Assembly: GCA_013817305.1 (NCBI GenBank)
Contig: JACDCY010000006.1
Span: 1 to 57,809, forward strand
Length of the DNA: 57,809 nt
Reading direction: 5' to 3'
Source: Gemmatimonadaceae bacterium
GTDB lineage: Bacteria; Gemmatimonadota; Gemmatimonadetes; Gemmatimonadales; Gemmatimonadaceae
The notes beneath the pieces were generated by a model, which searched no databases, had not been told where the DNA came from, and was given only the letters and a program-made list of their open reading frames with translations. A program made the translations under genes and the position numbers. Below, piece after piece: positions 1 through 8,573 of the stretch. How positions within the stretch are numbered: position 1 is the first letter of the stretch; each line of letters begins with the position of its first letter.

Positions 1-42
1 AGGAGCCCGAGGCAGGCGCGTCCTGGGCAAGCTCACGCCCGC

Positions 43-1503
43 GTGAGCGATGTACGGCAGCTATTGCTCCCCGCCATCCGATGGGATGCAACCGCGGGTT
101 ACGAGAAAGAGCGGCCGCTCATAGAGCAGGCGCTCGAGCTTGGGGTAGGAGGGTTCGCCCTCTTCGGCGGGGACGCCCAGGACGTAGCCACGCTGACCAG
201 CGAGCTGCGCGACCGTTCCACGGTTCCGCTGCTGATCGGATCTGATCTCGAGCGTGGCGCCGGCCAGCAGTTTCTCGGAGCGACGGGCCTGCCGCCGCTG
301 GCTGCGATCGGATACCTCGACGACCTGGAGGCCGTCCGCCGCGCCGCGGCCATCAGCGCGCGAGAAGCGCGTGCGCTGGGAGTGAATTGGATTTACGCGC
401 CCGTGGCGGACGTCGACCTCGAGCCGGATAACCCCATCATCGGTACGCGCGCCTTCGGCGCGGACGTCGCTAAAGTCGCGCGGGACGTTGCCGCGTGGAT
501 CGAAGCCTGCCAGCGCGAAGGAGTTCTCGCATGCGCCAAGCATTTCCCGGGGCACGGAAGGACCACTTCGGACTCCCATGCGACGCTGCCGACGGTGACG
601 CTCGACGCGGACCAGCTTCGCGCGACGGACCTGGAGCCGTTCCGGTCCGCGATCGCGGCCAACGTCGCGAGCGTGATGTCCGCGCACATCTCGTATCCGG
701 CGCTGGATCCTTCCGGCGACCCCGCCACGCTGTCGCAGGCGATTCTGGGCGGGATACTTCGGGACGAGCTGGGCTTCGACGGGCTGGTCGTGACGGACGC
801 GATGATCATGGAAGGCGTTCTGGGCGAAGGTGAAGCGCGAGCTGCCGTCCGCGCGCTGCGCGCGGGGTGCGATCTGCTCCTGTATCCGACCGACCTGGGA
901 GCGGTTGCGGCGGCGGTGGAGGAAGCGGTCGAGACGGGTGTGCTCGACAGCGCGCGGATTGGCGAGTCGGTGAGGAGACGGACCGCGAGCGCGAAATCCG
1001 CGTGGCAGGGCAAGCCGGACGTCTCGAAGCTCGGCGAAGACTGCGCGTGGGCCGAGGAGCTGGCGGAGCGAGTCATTCATGAAGTGCGTGGACGAATGCC
1101 CGGTCCACTTGCCGCAGTCGCACTGACCGTAATCGACGACGACGTCGGCGGTCCCTATCCGCCGCCCTCACGTGAGCCGTTCGCGGCCGAGCTGCGCGCG
1201 CGTGGCGCCGCGGTGCGCGAAGCTGGCGCCGCGGCCAAAGCCGGAGACACGGCGGTGATTGCGCTGTTCGGCGACATCCGGTCATGGAAGGGAAGGCCAG
1301 GTTACTCCGCTGCGTCGCTGGAGGCGGTGCGCGCGGCCGTAACCCACGCGCGAGAGACGAGACAGGAGACGGTAATCGTGCAGTTCAGTCATCCGAGACT
1401 TGCGGCATCCATCGTAGCTGATGCGTCGGTCGTGTGCGCCTGGGGCGGCGAGTCCGCCATGCAGCGCGCGGCCGCGCGATGGCTCACCAGAGATCCAAAA
1501 TGA
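43..1503 (+). CDS. nagZ: Glycoside hydrolase family 3 beta-N-acetylglucosaminidase (NagZ-like)
   Basis: A 486-residue GH3 enzyme predicted to remove N-acetylglucosamine from anhydro-muropeptides during cell-wall recycling. The TIM barrel covers about residues 5-320. It holds the NagZ loop KHFPGHGRTTSDSH (166-179), whose Asp177-His179 pair acts as the acid/base in this subfamily, and the nucleophile Asp252 in VVTDAMIMEG. NagZ proteins of E. coli type are about 340 residues; the extra 150 C-terminal residues resemble the alpha/beta C-terminal domain of longer GH3 enzymes. No signal peptide is seen, so it should be cytoplasmic. The start is GTG. Its stop overlaps the next start (ATGA), which couples it to an AmpG-like permease and supports the recycling role. 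Substrate is inferred. Confidence 0.88.
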   Translation: MSDVRQLLLPAIRWDATAGYEKERPLIEQALELGVGGFALFGGDAQDVATLTSELRDRSTVPLLIGSDLERGAGQQFLGATGLPPLAAIGYLDDLEAVRRAAAISAREARALGVNWIYAPVADVDLEPDNPIIGTRAFGADVAKVARDVAAWIEACQREGVLACAKHFPGHGRTTSDSHATLPTVTLDADQLRATDLEPFRSAIAANVASVMSAHISYPALDPSGDPATLSQAILGGILRDELGFDGLVVTDAMIMEGVLGEGEARAAVRALRAGCDLLLYPTDLGAVAAAVEEAVETGVLDSARIGESVRRRTASAKSAWQGKPDVSKLGEDCAWAEELAERVIHEVRGRMPGPLAAVALTVIDDDVGGPYPPPSREPFAAELRARGAAVREAGAAAKAGDTAVIALFGDIRSWKGRPGYSAASLEAVRAAVTHARETRQETVIVQFSHPRLAASIVADASVVCAWGGESAMQRAAARWLTRDPK

Positions 1504-2798
1504 CGAATCCCCCACCTGCGCCAGCGAAAGGGTACTCGATACTCGGCCTGTTCGGGCAGCGAAAAATGGCAGCGCTTGCCTTGTTGGGATTCGCTTCAGG
1601 ACTGCCGCTTTTCCTGACGGAGCGGACGCTGCAGGCATGGATGACCAAGTCCAACGTCGACCTCACGACGATCGGACTGTTCGCGCTGGTGACGCTGCCG
1701 TACACGCTCAAGTTCCTCTGGGCGCCGTTCATGGACAGGTACGTCCCCCCGATTTTAGGGCGACGGCGCGGCTGGCTGCTGATCACGCAGGTGCTGCTGC
1801 TGATCTCGATCTTCGCGATGTCGCTGCACGATCCGACGAAGGGGCTGCAGCTGCTCGCGTTCAACGCAGTGATGATCGCTTTCTTCAGCGCCTCGCAGGA
1901 CATAGTCGGCGATGCGTACCGCACCGATGTATTGCGGGAGCGCGAGATGGGCGCGGGCGCAGCGATGTGGGTGGTGGGTTACCGCGTGGCGCTGATCGTT
2001 ACCGGCTCGTTCGCGTTCATATTTGCCGACCGGATCGGCTGGCCCGCCGTATACATGGCGCTGTCGGGATTGATGCTGATCGGAATCGCCGCGGATTTCT
2101 ATGCGCCGGAGCCGGTTCTGCGGGACGCTCCGCCGCAGTCGCTGACGGACGCGGTCGTGTTGCCGTTCAGGGAGTTTTTCCAGCGGTCCGGCCTGGCCAC
2201 CGGACTGTTCATGCTTCTGTTCATCGTGCTGTACCGGTACGCGGACTGGCTGGCGCAGACGATGGCGACGCCCTTTTTCCTCAAGACGGGATTCTCGCAG
2301 ACGGAAGTGGGCGTCGTGGTCGGCGGGATCGGACTCGCCGCGACGATCGTGGGCGTCCTCGTCGGTGGCGTGATCATCGCCAAAATCGGGCTCAACAAGT
2401 CCCTGTGGGCGGCGCTCGGCGTGCAGGCTATCACCAACCTCATGTATTACCTGCTCGCCATTCAGGGAAAGAGCACTGCCCTTCTCACGTCGGCCATCGT
2501 AATTGAGAATCTCGCCTATGGCTTCGTCACCGCGTCGCTGCTCGGCTATCTCATGAGCGTGTGCAATAAGCGGTTCTCGGCGACGCAGTTCGCGCTGCTG
2601 TCGAGCCTCGCTGCCGCGAGCCGCAGCATCATCGTGGCGCCCGCCGGGAAATGGGCGGAAATGATGGGCTGGCCGATGTTCTTTCTCTTCACGATCTCCA
2701 TGGCGATCCCGGCCTTCGTCATGCTGCCGTGGATCGCTCCCTGGAATGGCGAGGCTCCGCGTGGCGCTGCCGAGCACTCAGGCGAGACAACGGACTAG
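1500..2798 (+). CDS. ampG: AmpG-like muropeptide permease (MFS)
   Basis: A 432-residue inner-membrane protein of the major facilitator superfamily with about 12 hydrophobic segments. AmpG-type hallmarks are the N-terminal GFASGLPLFLTERTLQAWM and the LPYTLKFLWAPFMDRY loop that follows. AmpG carries GlcNAc-anhydroMurNAc peptides into the cytoplasm, where NagZ acts on them. The ATG at 1500 is chosen because it overlaps the nagZ stop by four bases (ATGA) and puts the first membrane segment near the N-terminus; an in-frame start at 1434 would add 22 residues that read as a shadow of nagZ. Family assignment is firm; the exact substrate is inferred from family and neighbour. Confidence 0.87.
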   Translation: MTNPPPAPAKGYSILGLFGQRKMAALALLGFASGLPLFLTERTLQAWMTKSNVDLTTIGLFALVTLPYTLKFLWAPFMDRYVPPILGRRRGWLLITQVLLLISIFAMSLHDPTKGLQLLAFNAVMIAFFSASQDIVGDAYRTDVLREREMGAGAAMWVVGYRVALIVTGSFAFIFADRIGWPAVYMALSGLMLIGIAADFYAPEPVLRDAPPQSLTDAVVLPFREFFQRSGLATGLFMLLFIVLYRYADWLAQTMATPFFLKTGFSQTEVGVVVGGIGLAATIVGVLVGGVIIAKIGLNKSLWAALGVQAITNLMYYLLAIQGKSTALLTSAIVIENLAYGFVTASLLGYLMSVCNKRFSATQFALLSSLAAASRSIIVAPAGKWAEMMGWPMFFLFTISMAIPAFVMLPWIAPWNGEAPRGAAEHSGETTD

Positions 2799-2834
2799 CA
2801 CTGGGGGGGCGCACCGCGCACCGCGCAGCAGTCT

Positions 2835-3164
2835 TTACAGCGTGTCCGGCGGGTACGGGATCGACGGTCGCGTATCACGTGGCGGCGGCGGCTCTCTGAG
2901 CACGGGCGCCGTGTTACGGCCGGGTTGGGTCGTGGCGGGGCGAGCGGGTGGCGTCGTGGTTGAGCGTGATGGCTCAGCGCGCGTCGTGCTGACTGACTCT
3001 GCCTGAACGGGGAGCGCGGCGGGGGCTGGTTCCGCTGGCGCCTCGAGCGCGGCCGAGTCCGGTAACCGGGCCGCGTCGCCCTCACCGCTCGTGCACCCTC
3101 CTAGCATTGAGATGCCGGCGACGATGCAAAGGCCCTTCGTTCGAACGAACATGACGCGCTCCAC
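2835..3164 (-). CDS. Small proline-rich lipoprotein, unknown function
   Basis: A 109-residue protein with a lipoprotein signal: basic n-region, hydrophobic core, and lipobox MLGGC with the lipidated Cys at residue 24. The mature part is a low-complexity Pro/Ala/Thr/Arg-rich tail without a recognisable domain. The GTG start is supported by GGAGG at 3170-3174, five bases upstream. It is convergent to the permease gene and divergent from the amidase gene. No homologous family is recognised; it could be a short periplasmic tether. The region could also be read on the plus strand, but only the minus frame has both a signal peptide and a ribosome site. Confidence 0.6.
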   Translation of the reverse strand: MERVMFVRTKGLCIVAGISMLGGCTSGEGDAARLPDSAALEAPAEPAPAALPVQAESVSTTRAEPSRSTTTPPARPATTQPGRNTAPVLREPPPPRDTRPSIPYPPDTL

Positions 3165-3242
3165 GTGAACCTCCAGAGGCCGGATATTTGCTCACCCTTT
3201 GAAAGCTAAACCACTCCGCTCATTCCGTTCCAAAGGCAAGCA

Positions 3243-4844
3243 ATGCTCAATCTACGACTCCTTTCGCTGCTCGCTCTCGTGACCGCCTGCGCGCCTGCTT
3301 CGCGCGTCACAGCGCCGACCCCGACCGGTCCTATGCCCGGCCGGCCAGCGCCACCCACCAATACCGCACTCCCGGCGATTCCCCTGGCGACCGGTCCCGT
3401 GGCAATCGATGTCGTCTATCCGACGGCGAACTCGGAGATCGCGTCACGCGACTCGAATTTCATATTCGGCTCCATAGGCAACGGGAACGCGGCGCTGTAC
3501 ATCAACGGGATGGCGGCGCCTGTATGGCCCAACGGCTCGTTCATGGCGTACCTCCCGGTCCCGTCGCGCGACCTCTCCCGCTACGATCTCGTGGCGGTCC
3601 TCGGCCGAGACAGCACGACGCTCTCGCATCCGGTGCGACTCGAGGAGATGCTGCCTCCGGTGACTCCGGCGGTCACGCCGCCCGTCACGCCGGCGGCCAC
3701 GGCAGACAGGTACGGGATTCTGATCGGTCCTTCAACCGTGTCGAATGACACGGACCGCGTGATCACCGGCCAGCCTTCGCCGGATCCGAACATCGTTCGC
3801 TACTTCCTGTTCCCCGGGACGGTGGTGCGAACGGCGGGGCTGGCAGGCGGAGAGACGGTGGTCGAACTCGAGCCCGCAGTACGATTTCGCGTCGCCAACA
3901 ATCAGATACAGGCCCAGCCCGCCGGATTTACGCCGCCACTGCTGAACATCGGGCGCGATACGATCGTAGCGAACTCCGAATCGGTCGATCTCATCGTCCC
4001 GGCTACCGGCCCACCGGCGTACTACGTGAGCGTCGCCGGCTCGCGCCTGACGGTCACGTTATTCGGCGTCACGGCTGCGCCGCGCAGGGAGGGTAGTCGC
4101 TCTGTCGCAGACCCGCTCCTGAAGAGCGTAAGCGTCGCGCACAGTCCTGCGCGAACCGAGTACATCCTGGATCTCGCGCGACCGGTGTTCGCGTACCAGC
4201 CGCTGTTCGAGAACGGCAATTTTGTTCTCAAGGTGCGACGCCCGCCGACGATCGACCCTGCCATGCCTCTGCGTGGCTTGACGATCGGGCTGGACCCGGG
4301 TCATCCCGGCATCCAGGGACAGGCGCCGGGCGCGACAGGTCCAACGGCGTTGAAGGAGCGCGCAGCAGTCATCCCCGTCGCCTTACGCGCCCGGGAGCTG
4401 CTGATCGAGCGCGGCGCCACTGTCTTCATGACCAAGACCGAGGCAGAGGAAGCCGTCGACCTCAACCTGCGTCCGACGATGGCGCGCCGCGCGAACGTTC
4501 ATGCGCTCGTTTCCATCCATTACAACGCGTTGCCTGACGGAGTGAATCCATTCCTGAACAACGGCACGAGCACCTACTCCTTTCACATCCATTCCGGCCG
4601 GCTCAGCGAGCTCACCCAGGCGGCGATGATCCGCAACATGCATCTGCGCGATCTCGGCGCCCGCCGGGCGAACTTCGCGGTGGTGAGGCCATCGTGGTTC
4701 CCGGCCATACTCACTGAAGGCGCGTTCATCATGATGCCGGACCAGGAGCATGCGCTGAAAACCGCTGAATATCAGGACGCGTATGCGCGCAGTATTGTAG
4801 AGGGGCTGGAGCAGTTCTTTCGGGAAGTAGGGGGGAGCCAGTAG
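3243..4844 (+). CDS. N-acetylmuramoyl-L-alanine amidase (Amidase_3), lipoprotein
   Basis: A 533-residue zinc amidase predicted to cut the MurNAc-L-Ala bond of peptidoglycan. The N-terminus is a lipoprotein signal with lipobox LVTAC (Cys16). Residues 50-135 look like a beta-rich Ig-like module, 138-153 is a Pro/Thr/Val linker, and 250-330 is a further beta-rich region resembling AMIN. The Amidase_3 domain starts near 345, with zinc/catalytic residues visible: DPGH (His354), Glu372 in ALKER, His426 in SIHYN, and Glu492 in TEGAF. Being membrane-anchored and periplasmic, it would work upstream of the AmpG/NagZ pair. The ribosome site is weak. Confidence 0.88.
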   Translation: MLNLRLLSLLALVTACAPASRVTAPTPTGPMPGRPAPPTNTALPAIPLATGPVAIDVVYPTANSEIASRDSNFIFGSIGNGNAALYINGMAAPVWPNGSFMAYLPVPSRDLSRYDLVAVLGRDSTTLSHPVRLEEMLPPVTPAVTPPVTPAATADRYGILIGPSTVSNDTDRVITGQPSPDPNIVRYFLFPGTVVRTAGLAGGETVVELEPAVRFRVANNQIQAQPAGFTPPLLNIGRDTIVANSESVDLIVPATGPPAYYVSVAGSRLTVTLFGVTAAPRREGSRSVADPLLKSVSVAHSPARTEYILDLARPVFAYQPLFENGNFVLKVRRPPTIDPAMPLRGLTIGLDPGHPGIQGQAPGATGPTALKERAAVIPVALRARELLIERGATVFMTKTEAEEAVDLNLRPTMARRANVHALVSIHYNALPDGVNPFLNNGTSTYSFHIHSGRLSELTQAAMIRNMHLRDLGARRANFAVVRPSWFPAILTEGAFIMMPDQEHALKTAEYQDAYARSIVEGLEQFFREVGGSQ

Positions 4845-5256
4845 ACCCGCGTGATTCCAAGCAAGGAGGCCGGGAGGGTTAGCTCGGGGCGCCGGGCCAG
4901 AGGCGTGGTGGCTGACGTTCACTGATGCAAATGTCAACACTGTAAGTCGTTAAAAAAGGAACACTTACGGCGCGCGCGGGGCGCGGGACAACGGTTTTTA
5001 CGGGGAGGATGTGGAGAGATGGCCAAGCGCCGTTGAAAACCGGACCCCGTGCGGACATTCGTGATGCGCAGCAGCTAACTGTTTGCCACGTAATGCTTTA
5101 AATTCAACTGGCGCGGATACACGTACTCCGATACGTTCACCCCCCGCGCAAAAAGTGGTCGATTTCCGGCGCGAAAAGATTGCAGTCCGACGACTTTAGT
5201 CCTTTTCGTGCCGAGCGAGCCAGCAAGGCGCAAAAGCTTACCGAGAGCGGAGACTA
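4845..5256. other. Intergenic leader of the ribonucleotide reductase gene
   Basis: No gene is supported here. There is a 6-bp inverted repeat, GTAAGT (4942-4947) and ACTTAC (4963-4968), in an unusually A-rich patch for this genome. It could be an operator or part of the promoter for the downstream reductase. No cobalamin riboswitch core and no convincing NrdR box pair is visible. Confidence 0.4.
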
Positions 5257-7755
5257 GTGAAGATGGCCATCGTACCAACCCCTCCTTCGGCGTCCGCCGA
5301 GCTGAATCAGAACGCGAGAACCGTCATCGAAAAGCGGTATCTGGTTAAGGACGCTTCAGGGAAGCCAACTGAGCGACCCGAGGACATGTTCTGGCGCGTT
5401 TCGACCGTCGTCGCCGAGGCTGACAGGCGATACGGGGCGAGCGAGGGAGCGGTGACGGCGTTGGCGGAGGAGTTTTACGGTCTGATGACCCGCAGGCGGT
5501 TCGTGCCGAATTCGCCGACGCTCATGAACGCGGGCCGTCCCTTGGGGCAGCTGTCCGCCTGCTTCGTGCTCCCGGTGGAGGATGCGCTTTCAAACGGCCA
5601 CAACGGGATCTACGACACGCTGCGCTCGATGGCGCTGATCCATCAGTCCGGGGGAGGCACCGGCTTCTCGTTCTCGAAGCTGCGTGGGAGCGGATCGATG
5701 GTGCGGTCGACGACGGGCGTTGCATCCGGTCCCGTGTCCTTCATGAAGCTGTACGACGCGTCCACCGACGCGGTGAAGCAGGGAGGCACGCGCCGCGGTG
5801 CGAACATGGGCATTCTGCGCGTCGACCATCCCGACATCCTGCACTTCATCGACTGCAAGGAAGATCTGTCGCAGATCACGAATTTCAATATTTCCGTGGC
5901 CGTGACGGACCGGTTCATGGACGCGGTCAGGAGCGGGGCCGAGTATGATCTGGTGGATCCGGGCAGCGGCGACATCGTGGGCCAGCTCGACGCGCGGACC
6001 GTGTGGGACAAGATGATCGCCGGCGCGTGGAGAACAGGCGAGCCCGGGTGCTTCTTCATCGACGAGGCGAACCGGTACAACCCGGTGCCTCACGTGGGCC
6101 CGTACGAGGCGACGAATCCGTGCGGCGAGCAGCCGCTGCTCCCTTACGATGTCTGCAACCTGGGCTCGATCAACGCGGGCTTCTACGTTCGCGACGGCAA
6201 GATGGACTGGGATTCGCTGCGTCGCGACATCCATCTGTCGGTGCATTTCCTCGATAACATCATCGACGTCAACAAGTACCCGCTCCCCGAGATAGACGCG
6301 CTGTCAAAGCGCATCAGGCGCATCGGCTTCGGAGTTATGGGCTTCGCGGACGCGCTCGTCCGCATGGGTGTGGCGTACAACACTGAAGAGGGGATCCACT
6401 TCGGGCGCAAGCTGCAGGCTTTCGTCGATGTCGAGTCGAAGCGCGAGAGCGAGCGGCTAGCCAACGATCGCGGTCCGTTTCCCGAATGGGCTCGCTCGAT
6501 CTGGGGACCGGACGAGACTTGCGCCCGGGACGAGCGCGGTGCGCGGATCCGTCCGATGCAGATGCTGCGCAACTGCAACGTCAACACGATCGCTCCCACC
6601 GGGACGATCTCGATCATCGCAGGTTGCTCCTCGGGCATCGAGCCCCTGTTCGCCGTTGCGTTCATGCGCAACCAGGCCGGCGCGATGATGCCGGACGTGA
6701 ACGAGGATTTCCTCGCGATCGCGAAGAAAGAGGGGTGGCACTCGGACGCGCTTATGGAAAAGATCGCGAAAGAGGGACACATCCATTTCGACGAGGTGCC
6801 GGAGAAATGGCAGGGCGTGTTCGTCACCGCGCACGACATCACGCCCGAGTGGCATGTGAGGATGCAGGCGGCCTTCCAGGAGAATTGCGACTCCGCCATC
6901 TCCAAGACCACGAACTTCCCGCACATTGCGACCGCTTCGGACGTCCGCGCGATCTACGAGCTGGCGTACGAGCTCAAGTGCAAGGGCGTCACTGTCTACC
7001 GCGACGGCTCGCGCGACAACCAGGTGCTGTCGACGGGCGCGACGGAGAAGGCCAAGGCCGAGCGTGACGCGGACAAGTCGAGTCGCGCGGCTACCGGGGA
7101 TCTGCACGGAACGATCGCAGAGCTGACGGCTGAGCTCGAGCGGGTGAAGGGCGCGCTGTTCGAGTCCGAAGCGGAGAATCTCCAGCGCCGTACGAAGCGC
7201 GCGCGCCCCGACAAGCTCCGCGGCACTTCGATCAGAAAGGAAACGCCGCTTGGAACCATGTTCGTCCACATCACGGAAGACGACCGCGGCCAGCCGTTTG
7301 AGGTGTTCATAAATCTGGGCAAGGCCGGCGGCGCAGCGATGGCGGATGTCGAGGCCATGGGAAGACTGATCTCGCTCGCTCTCCGGTCGGGCATTCCGCT
7401 TCGCGAAGTCCACAGGCAGTTGCGCGGCATCAGCTCGGACCGCGCCGTCGGCATTGGCGCGAACAAGGTGCTGTCCGTGCCCGACGCGATAGGCATCGCG
7501 CTCGAAGAGTGGCTGCGGGAGAAGCAGGGTGTGCAGCAGGATCTTCTGAGCTCGGGCATGACGCCGCCGCTCGGCACCCCCATAACCGTGGCCGCTCCGC
7601 TCGCGTCGTCGGAGGGAGAGCAGGCGCAGTACGCTTTCGACGCTCTGGCGCACGATCAGGCTTCGTTTGGGACGTGTCCCGACTGCGGCTCGTCGCTAGA
7701 GTACGCCGAAGGGTGCGCGAAGTGCCACGTCTGCGGCTTCAGCGAGTGCGGGTGA
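5257..7755 (+). CDS. nrdJ: Coenzyme B12-dependent (class II) ribonucleoside-diphosphate reductase
   Basis: An 832-residue class II reductase that makes deoxyribonucleotides with adenosylcobalamin as radical source, independent of oxygen. Diagnostic motifs: NSPTLMNAG (85-93), LSACFVLPVED with Cys102, the active-site NPCGEQ with Asn287, Cys289 and Glu291, and Cys300 in YDVCNLGSIN. About residues 615-650 form a short coiled-coil-like insert, followed by the C-terminal domain of this family. The last 30 residues are a Cys-rich zinc-ribbon (CPDC, CAKCHVC) that probably carries the redox-active tail cysteines. The GTG start has a purine-rich site GAGCGGAG upstream; an ATG two codons later is an alternative. 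It stands alone, with no class I genes nearby. Confidence 0.95.
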   Translation: MKMAIVPTPPSASAELNQNARTVIEKRYLVKDASGKPTERPEDMFWRVSTVVAEADRRYGASEGAVTALAEEFYGLMTRRRFVPNSPTLMNAGRPLGQLSACFVLPVEDALSNGHNGIYDTLRSMALIHQSGGGTGFSFSKLRGSGSMVRSTTGVASGPVSFMKLYDASTDAVKQGGTRRGANMGILRVDHPDILHFIDCKEDLSQITNFNISVAVTDRFMDAVRSGAEYDLVDPGSGDIVGQLDARTVWDKMIAGAWRTGEPGCFFIDEANRYNPVPHVGPYEATNPCGEQPLLPYDVCNLGSINAGFYVRDGKMDWDSLRRDIHLSVHFLDNIIDVNKYPLPEIDALSKRIRRIGFGVMGFADALVRMGVAYNTEEGIHFGRKLQAFVDVESKRESERLANDRGPFPEWARSIWGPDETCARDERGARIRPMQMLRNCNVNTIAPTGTISIIAGCSSGIEPLFAVAFMRNQAGAMMPDVNEDFLAIAKKEGWHSDALMEKIAKEGHIHFDEVPEKWQGVFVTAHDITPEWHVRMQAAFQENCDSAISKTTNFPHIATASDVRAIYELAYELKCKGVTVYRDGSRDNQVLSTGATEKAKAERDADKSSRAATGDLHGTIAELTAELERVKGALFESEAENLQRRTKRARPDKLRGTSIRKETPLGTMFVHITEDDRGQPFEVFINLGKAGGAAMADVEAMGRLISLALRSGIPLREVHRQLRGISSDRAVGIGANKVLSVPDAIGIALEEWLREKQGVQQDLLSSGMTPPLGTPITVAAPLASSEGEQAQYAFDALAHDQASFGTCPDCGSSLEYAEGCAKCHVCGFSECG

Positions 7756-8099
7756 GCTGAAGCCACACATTTTCCTGCCGGCGGGGTAGGACGAAGAGCC
7801 AGTAAAAGACCCGGCATTCGGACCAGGCCTGCGAAGATCGCGCGATTGCCCTCCGGGGTGACCGCGCGTATTTTTTCGTATTCAGGGGGAGTGCGATCTC
7901 CACGTCGCTGGCGATTTATTCGCCCATCCGTCAGGAGCTCATTACGTCGCACTTAGTCACCATTCATGCTCGCCGTTGCCTGCTCACGCCCTTGTTGGCG
8001 TTAATCGCGGCGCTCGTGGCCACTGCAGTGAGCAGCGCGGACGGACGGTCGCGGTCTCCGCTGGCCCGGCCATTGATCTACCTGCACGACTGAGAGCCA
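7756..8099. other. Intergenic region, no gene supported
   Basis: About 340 bases between the reductase and the receiver gene. I see no ORF with a ribosome site and credible protein, no tRNA, and no clear terminator. It probably holds the promoter of the downstream receiver-HEAT-glycosyltransferase unit. Confidence 0.4.
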
Positions 8100-8570
8100 G
8101 TGGCCAGGAAGCCGATCGAGAGACGCTCGAATACGGCGGTGGAGCGCCGTGCTGTCCGCACGACTTCGTCGAAGGAAGCGTGGTTCCGGGACGAGGTGAT
8201 CGTGGTCGAGGACGACCGGGCTCTCGCGGACATGATCGCGTACGCGCTCGAGTCCACGGGCCGGCTTGTCACGGTTTACTACGATGGCGTCGAAGCGCTG
8301 CGGCAGCTCGTGGAACTTCCCGACATCGGCGCGCGCAGAGTGGTGCTGCTGTCCATCGATCTCTCTGGCATAGACGGGCACACGCTGCATGAACGCTTGC
8401 AGACGCTCCGCCCGAATTTCTTTCTGGTTGCCTTCATGAGCACGAGGGCGAGCGAGGCCGACCAGGTCAGGGCTCTGCGCGCCGGAGCAGTGGATTACCT
8501 GGTGAAGCCCGTCAGCATCCACGTTCTGGTGGAGAAGATCAGTGCCTGGCTGTCACTAAGTCATGACTGA
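8100..8570 (+). CDS. Atypical single-domain response regulator lacking the phospho-acceptor Asp
   Basis: A 156-residue protein: a basic 30-residue N-terminal tail, then one CheY-like receiver domain and no output domain. The acidic pocket is present (Glu37-Asp38-Asp39 in VVEDDRALADM), as are Ser114/Thr115 and the conserved Lys136 in YLVKP. The phospho-acceptor position is different: the usual LLD is LLS (Ser85), with an Asp two residues later (Asp87). It is therefore probably a pseudo-receiver acting as a protein-binding switch, or one activated by another route. The GTG start gives the full domain. The next gene begins three bases after its stop, so it likely regulates the HEAT/glycosyltransferase pair. 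Confidence 0.85.
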   Translation: MARKPIERRSNTAVERRAVRTTSSKEAWFRDEVIVVEDDRALADMIAYALESTGRLVTVYYDGVEALRQLVELPDIGARRVVLLSIDLSGIDGHTLHERLQTLRPNFFLVAFMSTRASEADQVRALRAGAVDYLVKPVSIHVLVEKISAWLSLSHD

Positions 8571-8573
8571 GGG

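Noticed and set aside
4990-5100. tRNA-like start GGAGAGATGGCCAAGCG
   Set aside because: It resembles the 5' end of a Ser or Leu tRNA, but there is no matching acceptor 3' strand, no T-loop GTTC and no anticodon stem.
4845-5256. Cobalamin riboswitch or NrdR boxes before nrdJ
   Set aside because: No B12-box sequence is seen. ACAC motifs at 4937 and 4961 are 24 bases apart and do not match the spacing or symmetry of NrdR box pairs.
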